Source: Burkholderiales bacterium PBB2
GTDB lineage: Bacteria > Pseudomonadota > Gammaproteobacteria > Burkholderiales > Burkholderiaceae_C
NCBI GenBank assembly: GCA_002255955.1
Contig: NKIM01000036.1
Span: forward strand, 1-50,082
DNA: 50,082 bases
Reading direction: 5' to 3'
Shown: positions 43,202 to 50,082 of the stretch, one piece after another
Numbering within the stretch: the first letter of the stretch is position 1
How the letters are laid out: each line of letters starts with the position of its first letter
The notes under the pieces: generated by a model
What the model saw: the letters and a program-made list of their open reading frames with translations, nothing else
Told to the model about the DNA's origin: nothing
Databases searched by the model: none
Position numbers and translations under genes: made by a program

Positions 43202-44218
43202 ATGAAGTTCGCCATCGTGGGTGCAGGGGCCATCGGCGGCCTGCTCGGGGTGCGCCTGGCCGCGGCCGGTGAGCAGGTCTGCTTCATCGCTCGCAACAAG
43301 AACCTGGCCGCCATCCAGGCCCAGGGCTTCACCCTGATCGAGGAAGACGGTCGCGAGCTGACGCAGCCGGCTGGCCCGAACTTGCATGCGGTGCAGCCCA
43401 TGGCCGAAGCCGGTGTGCAGGATGTCGTGCTGCTGACCGTCAAGGCGCATCAGCTGGTCGATCTGCTGCCCGAGCTGCCGGCCCTGATCGGCCCTAAGAC
43501 CTTGATCGTCAGCATGATCAACGGCCTGCCCTGGTGGTATTTCCAGGGCTTGGCCGGCCCGCATGAGGGCCGCGTGCTGGAGTCGGTTGACCCGGGCGGC
43601 GCCATCGCCGCCACGCTGCCCTCGACCCAGGTGATCGGCAGCATCGTCTACCCAGCGGCGCAGCTCGAGGCGCCCGGGCGCGTGCGCCTGATCGAGGGCA
43701 ATCGCTTCAGCCTGGGTGAGCTGGACGGCCAGCGCAGCGAACGCATCGAGGCCTTGTCGCAAGCGCTGATGCGCGCCGGCTTCAAGGCGCCGGTGGCCAA
43801 GGACATTCGCTCCGAGCTCTGGGTCAAGCTCTGGGGCAATCTGAGCTTCAACCCGATTTCGGCCTTGAGCCACGCCACGCTGGAAGACATCTGCCGCTTC
43901 CCGCTCAGCCGCGAGCTGGCCGCGCGCATGATGGGCGAGGCCCAGCAGGTGGGCGAAAAGCTGGGCGTGCAGTTCAAGATCTCCCTGGACAAGCGCATCG
44001 CCGGCGCCGAAGCCGTGGGCGCCCACAAGACTTCGATGCTGCAGGACGTGGAAGCCGGCCGGGCGCTGGAGCTGGAAGCCTTGCTCGGCGCCGTGGTCGA
44101 GCTGGCCCGCATCACTGAGACCGTGACGCCGAATCTCGACGCCATCTATGCCGTCACGCGCTTGCTGGCCTTGAGCCTGAGCCGGCAGGGTGGCCGCTTG
44201 CAGATCAGCCCGGCCTGA
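43202..44218 (+). CDS. Ketopantoate reductase (PanE/ApbA) family oxidoreductase
   Basis: An NADPH-dependent 2-oxoacid reductase-like protein of 338 residues. It opens with MKFAIVGAGAIGGLLGVRLA, the Rossmann motif GAGAIGG, then DVVLLTVKAHQLVDLLPEL. SELWVKLWGNLSFNPISALS carries the catalytic lysine and asparagine found in 2-dehydropantoate 2-reductases, and ITETVTPNLDAIYAVTRLLA closes the C-terminal helical domain. True PanE makes pantoate for CoA synthesis, but many paralogues reduce other oxoacids. Its place directly behind the TTT transporter and acyl-CoA synthetase suggests a catabolic substrate, so I give no gene symbol. Confidence 0.85.
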   Translation: MKFAIVGAGAIGGLLGVRLAAAGEQVCFIARNKNLAAIQAQGFTLIEEDGRELTQPAGPNLHAVQPMAEAGVQDVVLLTVKAHQLVDLLPELPALIGPKTLIVSMINGLPWWYFQGLAGPHEGRVLESVDPGGAIAATLPSTQVIGSIVYPAAQLEAPGRVRLIEGNRFSLGELDGQRSERIEALSQALMRAGFKAPVAKDIRSELWVKLWGNLSFNPISALSHATLEDICRFPLSRELAARMMGEAQQVGEKLGVQFKISLDKRIAGAEAVGAHKTSMLQDVEAGRALELEALLGAVVELARITETVTPNLDAIYAVTRLLALSLSRQGGRLQISPA

Positions 44219-44239
44219 CACCACTCGCGGAGGCGGGCT

Positions 44240-45076
44240 TCAGCGCCGCCAGTCGGCTTCGATGAAGCGCAGCACCGCATCCTCATGGTGCGGGCCGATC
44301 ACCTGGTGGGCTTCCTGCTTGACCGCCTCGATGGCATTGGCCACGGCGATGCCGCGGTGGGCTGCGCGCAGCATCTTGATGTCATTGACATGGTCGCCAA
44401 AGACCACCACCTCGCGTTCCTGCAGGCCGTAGCGCTGGGCCAGCAGCTGGATGCCCTGGTCCTTGGTGGCGCGCCGGTCGTGCACGGTCAGCCAGGGCCA
44501 GCCGGGCTTGTAGAGGTCCTCGGCGAGATGGGTTTCCACCGCATCGCCGCAGAGCGCGTCGATGTCCGCCTGCAGTGCCGCCAGCGGCGCTTCGCGTTCC
44601 ACCACCACAAAGGTCACGGCCGGGTCGCGCAGCTCGTCTTGCAGGCGCGGGCTGTGGCGCAGGCGCGGGTCCGCATTGCGCTGGCGTTCGGTGACAAAGG
44701 CCTGCTGCGCCTCGTTGTGCACCGATTGGTAAAACAGCTGGTCGCCCAGCGGGCCGTGGGTGGAGACAAAAGGCATCAGCCCATGCTGGCGGATCAGGGC
44801 GAATACGGCCTGCGCCAGGGCGGGCTCCATGGCGTTGACCACTTCGTGCTCGGCGCTGGCCATATCGCTGAGGTAGGCGCCGTTGCTGCCGATCACGGGC
44901 AGGCGCAGGGGCAGGTCGCCGAGGATGTGGCGGATCGACGTGACATGGCGGGCGCTGGCCACGGTGAAGAGCAGACCTTGGTCCAGCAGGCGGGTCAGGC
45001 CGGCGCGGGTGCTGTCAGCCAGGCGGCCTTGTGGGTCGAGCAGGGTGCCGTCGAGGTCGGAGACGTAAAGCGTCAT
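44240..45076 (-). CDS. Cof-type HAD-superfamily phosphatase
   Basis: A haloacid dehalogenase-like phosphatase of 278 residues, class IIB (Cof/YbjI type). The nucleophile motif is DLDGTLLD at residues 7-14, a serine/threonine motif follows (TVASARHVTSI), and motif IV is FGDHVNDIKML near the C-terminus with the usual lysine upstream (ATKDQGIQLLAQRYG). Members dephosphorylate sugar phosphates, flavin precursors or pyridoxal phosphate; no specific substrate can be named. ATG 45076 is preferred over an upstream TTG. It is convergent with the PanE-like gene and preceded by the terminator of the phoH-like gene. Confidence 0.9.
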   Translation of the reverse strand: MTLYVSDLDGTLLDPQGRLADSTRAGLTRLLDQGLLFTVASARHVTSIRHILGDLPLRLPVIGSNGAYLSDMASAEHEVVNAMEPALAQAVFALIRQHGLMPFVSTHGPLGDQLFYQSVHNEAQQAFVTERQRNADPRLRHSPRLQDELRDPAVTFVVVEREAPLAALQADIDALCGDAVETHLAEDLYKPGWPWLTVHDRRATKDQGIQLLAQRYGLQEREVVVFGDHVNDIKMLRAAHRGIAVANAIEAVKQEAHQVIGPHHEDAVLRFIEADWRR

Positions 45077-45096
45077 GTCGGGATCAGGCTGCAAAA

Positions 45097-45121
45097 AGAA
45101 AAAGGGCGGCTGAAGCCGCCC
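45097..45121 (-). terminator. Intrinsic terminator of the phoH-like gene
   Basis: On the minus strand GGGCGGC-TTCA-GCCGCCC is followed by TTTTTCTTTTT, a perfect 7-bp GC-rich stem with T tract 31 bases past the phoH-like stop. It separates that transcript from the HAD gene, whose start is 21 bp further. Confidence 0.9.
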
Positions 45122-45151
45122 CGGGGAAAAGATGCGATCGGCGCAAGGTGC

Positions 45152-46933
45152 TCAGAGCACCTCGGAGGCAAAGTCTGCCAGACGCGAGCGTTCGCCGCGC
45201 GCCAGCGTGACATGGCCGCTGTGGGCCCAGCCCTTGAACCGGTCCACGGCATAGGTCAGGCCCGAGCTGCCTTCGGTCAGGTAGGGCGTGTCGATCTGCG
45301 CGAGGTTGCCCAGGCAGACGATCTTGGTGCCGGGGCCGGCGCGGGTGATCAAGGTCTTCATCTGCTTGGGCGTCAGGTTCTGCGCCTCGTCAATGATGAC
45401 GAACTTGTTCAAAAAGGTGCGGCCGCGCATGAAGTTCAAGCTCTTGATCTTGATCTTGCTGCGCACCAGGTCGTTGGTGGCCGCCCGGCCCCATTCACCG
45501 GCGGCGCTGTCGCCACGGGCCAGCACTTCCAGGTTGTCGTCCAGGGCGCCCATCCAGGGGCTCATCTTTTCCTCTTCGGTGCCGGGCAGGAAGCCGATGT
45601 CCTCGCCCACGGGCACGGTCACGCGGGTGACGATGATCTCGCTGTAGCGGCGCTCGTCCAGCACCTGCGAGAGGCCGGCGGCCAGGGTCATCAGCGTCTT
45701 GCCGGTGCCGGCCGTGCCGGTCAGGGTGACGAAGTCGCAGTCGGGGTCGAGCAGCAGGTTGAGGGCGAAGTTCTGCTCGCGGTTGCGGGCGGTCACGCCC
45801 CAGACCGAATGCTTCTGGTTGCCGTAGTCCTTGAGCGTGCGCAGCACGGCGGTCTTGCCGGTGATCTCCAGCACCTTGGCGTAGAGGGGCACGGCGCCGG
45901 GCGCTTCCAGGTAGACCAATTCATTGACCAGCAGCGAGGGTACCAGGGGGCCGCTGATGCGGTAGTAGGTCAGGCCACCTTGCTGCCAGCTTTCCATGGT
46001 CTTGCCATGGCGCTCCCAGAAGTCGGCCGGCAGGGCTTGCACGCCCGTGTACAGCAGGTCGGAGTCTTCCAGCGTCTTGTCATTGCGGTAGTCCTCGGCC
46101 GGCAGGCCCAGGGCACGCGCCTTGATGCGCATATTGATGTCCTTGGACACCAGGACGACTTCGCGCTCGGGCTGCTGGATCTTCAGCGCCTGCACCACGG
46201 CCAGGATCTGGTTGTCGGCCTTGCCTTGGGGCAGGCCGGCCGGCAGAGGCGTGTCGATCAGCTGGGTCTGGAAGAACAGCTTGCCGCCGGCTTCGCGGTG
46301 ACCGGTGTGGTCCAGAGGCAGGCCCTTGGCCATTTCCTCGATGCCGCTGCTTTTCAGGCCGCCGGCGAGGTTGTCCAGCTCGCGGCTGACCTGGCGCACA
46401 TTGCGCGCCACTTCGGTCATGCCCTTTTTGTGCCCGTCCAGCTCTTCGAGCGTGATCATGGGCAGGTAGATGTCGTGTTCCTCGAAGCGGAACAAGCTCA
46501 TCGGGTCGTGCATCAGCACATTGGTGTCGAGCACAAAGAGCTTGGGCGCGGCGCTGTCGGCTTTCTTGCTGGCCTTGGCCGGCTTGGTGGCGCTGCCGGC
46601 CTTGCCCGCGCTTTCGGGCGTGGGTTTGCTGGCCTTGGGCTTGTCAGCGGGGTAGATGGTGGGGGCCAGGGCATCCACGGGCAAGGCCGGTGCGGCTGCT
46701 GGTTTTGCAGCGCTGCGGGTTTTGGCGGTAGGGCTGCGGCCGCTCACTGCGGCTGTGGCGGGCGCGGGTGCAGGTGTGGGCGCAGCGCTCAGCTTGGGGG
46801 CGGCCAGGCTGCGGCTGCTGGCTTTGGCGATCGGGGTCTCGGCTTTGCTGCTGGGGCTCACCGCCAAGGTGTTTGCAAAGGCGGTGGGCTCGAGGCGGGC
46901 GGCGCGTTTGGTCGGGGGCTTGGGCAGTGGCAT
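45152..46933 (-). CDS. PIN-PhoH fusion ATPase (YlaK/PhoH2-like)
   Basis: A 593-residue protein joining a PIN-type nuclease domain to a PhoH P-loop ATPase. PIN begins at KLFVLDTNVLMHD (acidic D136) and includes ITLEELDGHKKG and VLVSKDINMRIKARALG. The ATPase has Walker A GTAGTGKT, the VGEDIGFLPGTEEEKMSPWM loop and Walker B FVIIDEAQNLTP. PhoH2 proteins are RNA-unwinding ribonucleases; the exact role of this long form is less clear. The first 130 residues are rich in Ala, Pro and Lys and probably disordered. ATG 46933 (MPLPKPPTKR) is the chosen start. Its leader region upstream holds a hairpin terminator. Confidence 0.9.
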   Translation of the reverse strand: MPLPKPPTKRAARLEPTAFANTLAVSPSSKAETPIAKASSRSLAAPKLSAAPTPAPAPATAAVSGRSPTAKTRSAAKPAAAPALPVDALAPTIYPADKPKASKPTPESAGKAGSATKPAKASKKADSAAPKLFVLDTNVLMHDPMSLFRFEEHDIYLPMITLEELDGHKKGMTEVARNVRQVSRELDNLAGGLKSSGIEEMAKGLPLDHTGHREAGGKLFFQTQLIDTPLPAGLPQGKADNQILAVVQALKIQQPEREVVLVSKDINMRIKARALGLPAEDYRNDKTLEDSDLLYTGVQALPADFWERHGKTMESWQQGGLTYYRISGPLVPSLLVNELVYLEAPGAVPLYAKVLEITGKTAVLRTLKDYGNQKHSVWGVTARNREQNFALNLLLDPDCDFVTLTGTAGTGKTLMTLAAGLSQVLDERRYSEIIVTRVTVPVGEDIGFLPGTEEEKMSPWMGALDDNLEVLARGDSAAGEWGRAATNDLVRSKIKIKSLNFMRGRTFLNKFVIIDEAQNLTPKQMKTLITRAGPGTKIVCLGNLAQIDTPYLTEGSSGLTYAVDRFKGWAHSGHVTLARGERSRLADFASEVL

Positions 46934-47027
46934 GGTGCTCAGTGTTCGGGTGAGGTGAAGCTCACCACGCAGTCGGGAAGAAAAGCCGTGACGGCAGGCC
47001 GGGAGGCTGATGACGAAGCGGGCGGTC

Positions 47028-47064
47028 GAAAAAAGCAAAAAGCCGCACAGGCTGCTGTGCGGCT
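47028..47064 (-). terminator. Intrinsic terminator in the phoH-like leader region
   Basis: AGCCGCACAG (47041-47050) and CTGTGCGGCT (47055-47064) form a perfect 10-bp stem; on the minus strand TTTTTGCTTTTTTC follows. It lies about 108 bp before the phoH-like start with no protein gene between it and the bcp terminator, so it ends either a small RNA or a leader transcript. Confidence 0.8.
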
Positions 47065-47109
47065 TGATGGCTTTTGGTCTCGGGCTTCGCGGCTCTCGGG
47101 CATGAATCC

Positions 47110-47115
47110 ATTATG
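47110..47115 (-). promoter_or_regulatory. Candidate -10 element between two terminators
   Basis: CATAAT on the minus strand lies between the bcp terminator and the hairpin at 47041-47064. No good -35 hexamer is found at standard spacing. If it is active, the transcript would be roughly 70 nt before the hairpin T run. Confidence 0.3.
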
Positions 47116-47154
47116 CACAAAGCCAGTGACGCCGCCGCCCAAATGCGCAGGCAT

Positions 47155-47192
47155 GAAAAAAGCCGATGCGGGCAGGGCCCGAATCGGCTTTT
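47155..47192 (-). terminator. Intrinsic terminator of bcp
   Basis: AGCCGAT-G-CGGGC pairs with GCCCG-A-ATCGGCT across a 3-base loop (47161-47189), with one G/A mismatch. It is flanked by A-rich sequence on the left and TTTT on the right, so it could work in both directions. On the minus strand it ends the bcp transcript 23 bases past the stop. Confidence 0.85.
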
Positions 47193-47214
47193 GCTAGGCG
47201 CAGAGCCCGCTGAA

Positions 47215-47694
47215 TCAGGCCGCAGCCTTTTTAAGAGCGCTGACTTCCTTGAGGACTTCGTCCACATGGCCAGCCACCTTGATGCCACGCCATTCGGCGC
47301 GCAGCACGCCCGAGGCGTCGATCAGGAAGGTCGAGCGCTCGATGCCCTTGACCTTTTTGCCGTACATGATCTTGTTCTTGACCACGCCGAACATGTGGCA
47401 GAGCTTTTCTTCGGTGTCTGCGATCAGCTCGAAGGGCAGTTCCAGCGTTTGCTTGAACTTGTCGTGCGAGGCCATGTTGTCGCGTGAAACACCCAGCACA
47501 ACTGCGCCAGCTTTCACGAAGTCCTTGTGGCGGTCGCGAAATTGCATCGCTTCCGTAGTACAACCGGGAGTGTTGTCCTTCGGGTAGAAGTACAGCACCA
47601 CGGCTTGACCCAGGAAGGTTTGTGGTGTGAACTTCACGCCTCCGGTGGCAAGGGCTTCAATTTCCGGGAGAGGTTTGTTGAGCGCTGGCGTCAT
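47215..47694 (-). CDS. bcp: Peroxiredoxin of the Bcp/PrxQ family
   Basis: A thiol peroxidase of 159 residues that reduces hydrogen peroxide and organic peroxides with thioredoxin. The peroxidatic cysteine is C45 in PKDNTPGCTTEA, with the peroxiredoxin Pro-Thr/Cys arrangement and R71 in GVSRDN. The nearby resolving cysteine that E. coli Bcp has at position 50 is methionine here. C99 in EKLCHMFGV is the only other obvious cysteine, so the enzyme may act as a 1-Cys type or use C99. A TATAAT element lies about 44 bp upstream of the ATG. It is probably transcribed alone. Confidence 0.93.
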   Translation of the reverse strand: MTPALNKPLPEIEALATGGVKFTPQTFLGQAVVLYFYPKDNTPGCTTEAMQFRDRHKDFVKAGAVVLGVSRDNMASHDKFKQTLELPFELIADTEEKLCHMFGVVKNKIMYGKKVKGIERSTFLIDASGVLRAEWRGIKVAGHVDEVLKEVSALKKAAA

Positions 47695-47737
47695 GTGGCG
47701 GTCTATGTATGATGTGCCCGGCTGGGCATAGCCGTTG

Positions 47738-47743
47738 ATTATA
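47738..47743 (-). promoter_or_regulatory. -10 element (TATAAT) for bcp
   Basis: A perfect TATAAT on the minus strand (read 47743 to 47738) would start transcription about 35-40 bases upstream of the bcp ATG. The hexamer 17 bp further upstream (CGAAGG) is a poor -35, so an activator or a non-standard contact may be needed. Confidence 0.5.
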
Positions 47744-47929
47744 CGGCCTTTGGCGAGCCCCCTTCGGGAGGCCCGCGTTCGTCATTTAGGGGGATTGCCC
47801 TCGGTCCAGCGCTTGTGATGTGTGCCAGATTGAGCCCGGGATGGGTTTCAAGCGTACTGATTGCGCACTTCCAGCGCCCTTGCAAAGCCGATTGCAGCCT
47901 TCTCAAACGCCCCACCAAGCCCCGGTGTT

Positions 47930-48304
47930 TTAGGCTTCGATCAGCAAAGCTGCAAGCACGGCGCGATGCTCGCTGCTGAGCACGTTGTAGGTGCGGCAGG
48001 CCGCCGCTAGATCCATGGTTTCGATGCCGATACGGGCCTCGATCAAGCTGCGGTAAAGCTTGGGGTTGGCGAAGCGGATGCGGCTGCCGCTGCCAAAGAT
48101 CACCAGTTCGGGCTTCAGGCTCAAGATCTGTTCAAAGTGCGCTTCCGTCAGATCCTCAAAGCGCGTCAGCGCCCAGGACTGCACCTCGCCGCGCCAGGGC
48201 ACCAGCAGGCTGCTGCGGTGTTCGTCGGCATTGACCCGGACGCTTTGCCCGTCGTGGCGCGAAATGATGTTGCCGCCTTGCGGCTCGTCGAGTTGGAATT
48301 TCAT
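47930..48304 (-). CDS. Mth938-like domain (DUF498) protein
   Basis: A 124-residue single-domain protein of the Mth938/NDUFAF3-like family. Typical stretches are MKFQLDEPQGGNIISRHDGQ, SLLVPWRGEVQSWALTRFED and LVIFGSGSRIRFANPKLYRS, followed by IGIETMDLAAACRTYNVLSS. The mitochondrial relative is an assembly factor of complex I; the bacterial role is not established. ATG 48304 is chosen because it starts the conserved domain. It is divergent from alaC across a 220-bp spacer, a neighbourhood that may be worth comparing in other Burkholderiales. Confidence 0.87.
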   Translation of the reverse strand: MKFQLDEPQGGNIISRHDGQSVRVNADEHRSSLLVPWRGEVQSWALTRFEDLTEAHFEQILSLKPELVIFGSGSRIRFANPKLYRSLIEARIGIETMDLAAACRTYNVLSSEHRAVLAALLIEA

Positions 48305-48372
48305 CGTGGCGGGGAGGGCGGGGTGGGGGTGACGGCCATGCCGGGGCCTGCGAAGGCTCACTTGCTTGTACT

Positions 48373-48393
48373 CTCAGGCGGCGGGTGCCTGAG
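48373..48393. promoter_or_regulatory. Inverted repeat upstream of alaC
   Basis: CTCAGGC (48373-48379) and GCCTGAG (48387-48393) form a perfect 7-bp inverted repeat with a 7-base spacer, between the Mth938-like gene and alaC. An AT-rich TTAAATTGTATGGTT stretch follows at 48411-48425 and may hold the alaC -10 region. The function is unproven. Confidence 0.4.
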
Positions 48394-48524
48394 CAGCCGC
48401 AGCCCTGTGATTAAATTGTATGGTTTTGCACTGCAGCATGAGGACCTCCGGGCCTTCTCGCCCCGCAGTGTCGAAGTTTTTCCAGCCCCACTTGCCCCCA
48501 CAGATCGCCCGAGGAGTCCCCGTC

Positions 48525-49751
48525 TTGAAGCCCATCGCCAAGTCCAGCAAGCTCGCCAGCGTCAGCTATGACATCCGTGGCCCCGTGCTGGACAAGGCGC
48601 GCCAGATGGAGGATGAGGGCCAGAAGATCATCAAGCTGAACATCGGCAATGTGGCTGCCTTCGGCCTGATGCCGCCGGACGAGATCGTGCAGGACATGAT
48701 CCGCAACCTGCCCGATGCTGCCGGCTACACCGACAGCAAGGGCCTGTTTGCCCCGCGCAAGGCCGTCGTGCACTACACGCAGGAAAAAGGCGTCAAGGGC
48801 GTGACGGTGGACGATGTCTACCTGGGCAATGGCGCGTCAGAGCTGATCCAGATGGCGATGAACGCCCTGGTCAACGATGGCGATGAGGTCTTGATCCCGG
48901 CGCCCGACTTTCCGCTTTACACCGCGGTGGTGGGCCTGTCCGGCGGCAAACCGGTGCACTACCTCTGCGACGAGGGCGCGGGCTGGCTGCCCGACCTGGA
49001 CGACATCGAGTCCAAGATCACGTCGCGCACCCGGGCCATCATGGTCTGCAACCCCAACAACCCGACCGGGGCGCTGTACCCGGACGACCTCTTGCTGGGC
49101 ATCATCGAGATCGCCCGCCGCCACCAGCTCTTGATCTTCGCGGACGAGATCTACGACAAGACTCTGTACGACGGCAACACGCACACCAGCATGGCCAGCC
49201 TGGCCGATGATGTGCTGTTCGTGACCTTCAACGGCCTGTCCAAGAACTATCGCTCCTGCGGCTACCGCGCCGGCTGGATGGTGGTCAGCGGCGAGAAGCG
49301 CCATGCCCGCGACTACATCGAGGGCCTGAACATGCTGGCCTCGCTGCGTCTGTGTTCCAACACGCCGGGCCAGCTGGCCATCCAGACCGCCCTGGGCGGT
49401 TACCAGAGCATCAAGGACCTGGTCGCCCCGACCGGCCGCCTGTGCCGCCAGCGCGATCTGGCCTACGAGCTGCTGAGCCAGATCCCGGGGGTCAGCGTGG
49501 TTAGACCGAAGGCAGCGCTCTACATGTTCCCGCGCCTGGACCCCAAGGTCTACCCGATCACTGACGACCAGCAGTTTGCCTACGAGCTGCTGGCCGAGGA
49601 AAAGGTGCTGATCGTCCAGGGCACCGGTTTCAACTGGGTGGCGCCCGACCACTTCCGCCTGGTCTTCCTGCCCAATTCCGACGACCTGAAGGAAGCGATC
49701 GGCCGCATCGAACGCTTCCTGGCCCATTACCGCAAGCGCCACGGCACCTGA
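48525..49751 (+). CDS. alaC: Alanine-synthesising aminotransferase AlaC
   Basis: A fold type I pyridoxal-phosphate aminotransferase of 408 residues that interconverts glutamate/pyruvate and alanine/2-oxoglutarate. The Schiff-base lysine is K240 in FNGLSKNYRSCGYRAGW. NPNNPTGALYP (176-186) and ADEIYDKTLYDG are the cofactor-binding stretches, and GNGASELIQM (101-110) holds the phosphate group. The start is TTG at 48525: it yields MKPIAKSSKLASVSYDIRGP, the usual family beginning, and has GAGGAG (48511-48516) at 8-base spacing. The in-frame ATG at 48420 would add 35 unconserved residues. It is followed by hom after 55 bp, a pairing common in betaproteobacteria. Confidence 0.92.
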   Translation: MKPIAKSSKLASVSYDIRGPVLDKARQMEDEGQKIIKLNIGNVAAFGLMPPDEIVQDMIRNLPDAAGYTDSKGLFAPRKAVVHYTQEKGVKGVTVDDVYLGNGASELIQMAMNALVNDGDEVLIPAPDFPLYTAVVGLSGGKPVHYLCDEGAGWLPDLDDIESKITSRTRAIMVCNPNNPTGALYPDDLLLGIIEIARRHQLLIFADEIYDKTLYDGNTHTSMASLADDVLFVTFNGLSKNYRSCGYRAGWMVVSGEKRHARDYIEGLNMLASLRLCSNTPGQLAIQTALGGYQSIKDLVAPTGRLCRQRDLAYELLSQIPGVSVVRPKAALYMFPRLDPKVYPITDDQQFAYELLAEEKVLIVQGTGFNWVAPDHFRLVFLPNSDDLKEAIGRIERFLAHYRKRHGT

Positions 49752-49806
49752 GCCGCCGTCCCGGGTTTGTTTTCTTCGAAACGTGAACAGCAAAGTGACA
49801 GACAGC

Positions 49807-50082
49807 ATGAAAGCGATCAAAGTCGGCCTCCTCGGCATTGGCACCGTGGGCAGTGGCACCTTCCATGTGCTGCGTCGCAACCAGGCGGAGATCAAGGGCC
49901 GCGCCGGCCGCGGCATCGAAGTGAGCATGGTGTGCCGCCGTGATCTGGCCCAGGCGCGCCAGATCGTGGGCGATGCCGATGTGGTGGTCACTGCCGACCC
50001 CTTCGAGATCATCCGCAACCCCGAGATCGACATCGTGGTCGAAACCATCGGCGGCTGCGATCTGGCTCGCAGCTTGGTGCTG
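49807..50082 (+). CDS. hom: Homoserine dehydrogenase, 5' end only
   Basis: Reduces aspartate semialdehyde to homoserine with NAD(P)H, in threonine and methionine synthesis. The first 92 residues are in the window and contain the Rossmann start MKAIKVGLLGIGTVGSGTFH with GxGxxG, then VSMVCRRDLAQAR, and NPEIDIVVETIGG, all typical of monofunctional Hom. The catalytic lysine and the C-terminal ACT domain lie beyond the window edge. The gene follows alaC on the same strand and may be co-transcribed with it. Confidence 0.95.
   Translation, partial: MKAIKVGLLGIGTVGSGTFHVLRRNQAEIKGRAGRGIEVSMVCRRDLAQARQIVGDADVVVTADPFEIIRNPEIDIVVETIGGCDLARSLVL

Noticed and set aside
44285-47197. Plus-strand open frame of about 970 codons opposite the HAD and PhoH-like genes
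   Set aside because: Antisense shadow: Gln/His/Ala/Val/Gly-rich without domains, while the minus strand has clear PIN, PhoH and HAD motifs.
1-50082. CRISPR arrays, tRNA or rRNA genes, insertion sequences, prophage or conjugative genes
   Set aside because: No regularly spaced repeats, cloverleaf-like segments, transposase or integrase motifs were recognised on either strand by eye; a covariance-model search would be needed to exclude small RNAs.

Overview
The window is G+C-rich, densely packed bacterial chromosome. The gene set points to a betaproteobacterium of the order Burkholderiales, perhaps near the Rubrivivax/Roseateles/Leptothrix group: a complete-looking paaABCDE-paaGIKZ phenylacetate cluster with a TetR-type regulator, a Bug-type tripartite tricarboxylate transporter, and alaC followed by hom. 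The taxon is an inference from gene content, not a demonstrated fact. No rRNA, tRNA, CRISPR array, insertion sequence or prophage was recognised.

Layout. 1-5.1 kb: the 5' two thirds of argA (minus) diverging from hrpA. 5.2-9.7 kb: two tandem signalling genes, a degenerate protein-kinase/HDOD protein and then a kinase/HDOD/GAF gene whose kinase domain is broken by about 220 bp that encode the C-terminus and stop codon of a GspH-type pseudopilin. 9.8-17.4 kb: housekeeping genes (apbC/mrp, an Mpo1-like membrane protein, a YceI lipoprotein, a GNAT enzyme, mobA, moaA, a degenerate PfkB-type kinase) and a lower-G+C orphan gene. 16.6-21.9 kb: a minus-strand group of a PAS sensor histidine kinase, a REC-PAS-PAS-GGDEF-EAL response regulator and an oxygen-binding di-iron (ODP-like) metallo-beta-lactamase-fold protein.

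22.1-33.4 kb is the aerobic phenylacetyl-CoA pathway: paaY reads left, and paaG-paaI-paaK-paaA-B-C-D-E-paaR, a substrate-binding protein and paaZ read right. Between paaY and paaG lies a perfect 14-bp palindrome, the likely PaaR operator, overlapped by two face-to-face sigma70-like promoters. Together these genes would activate phenylacetate to its CoA ester (PaaK), epoxidise the ring (PaaABCDE), isomerise to the oxepin (PaaG), open and oxidise the ring (PaaZ) and rescue dead-end thioesters (PaaI, PaaY). The beta-oxidation-like enzymes PaaF, PaaH and PaaJ are not in the window.

33.4-44.2 kb: a small conserved unknown, an NlpC/P60 peptidase, an exported M3 oligopeptidase, and a plus-strand run of a PhnD-like binding protein, an oxalate-CoA-ligase-like acyl-CoA synthetase, TctC-TctB-TctA and a ketopantoate-reductase-like enzyme, which looks like a carboxylate uptake and activation module. 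44.2-50.1 kb: a Cof-type HAD phosphatase, a PIN-PhoH ATPase, a Bcp peroxiredoxin, an Mth938-domain protein, alaC and the 5' end of hom.

The most unusual item is the pseudopilin patch inside the kinase gene at about 7699-7920, which must first be separated from an assembly error. Others worth checking are the pseudokinase-HDOD neighbour, the operator/promoter arrangement at paaY-paaG, the two stacked terminators upstream of the phoH-like gene, and the ODP-like gene behind the cyclic-di-GMP signalling pair.
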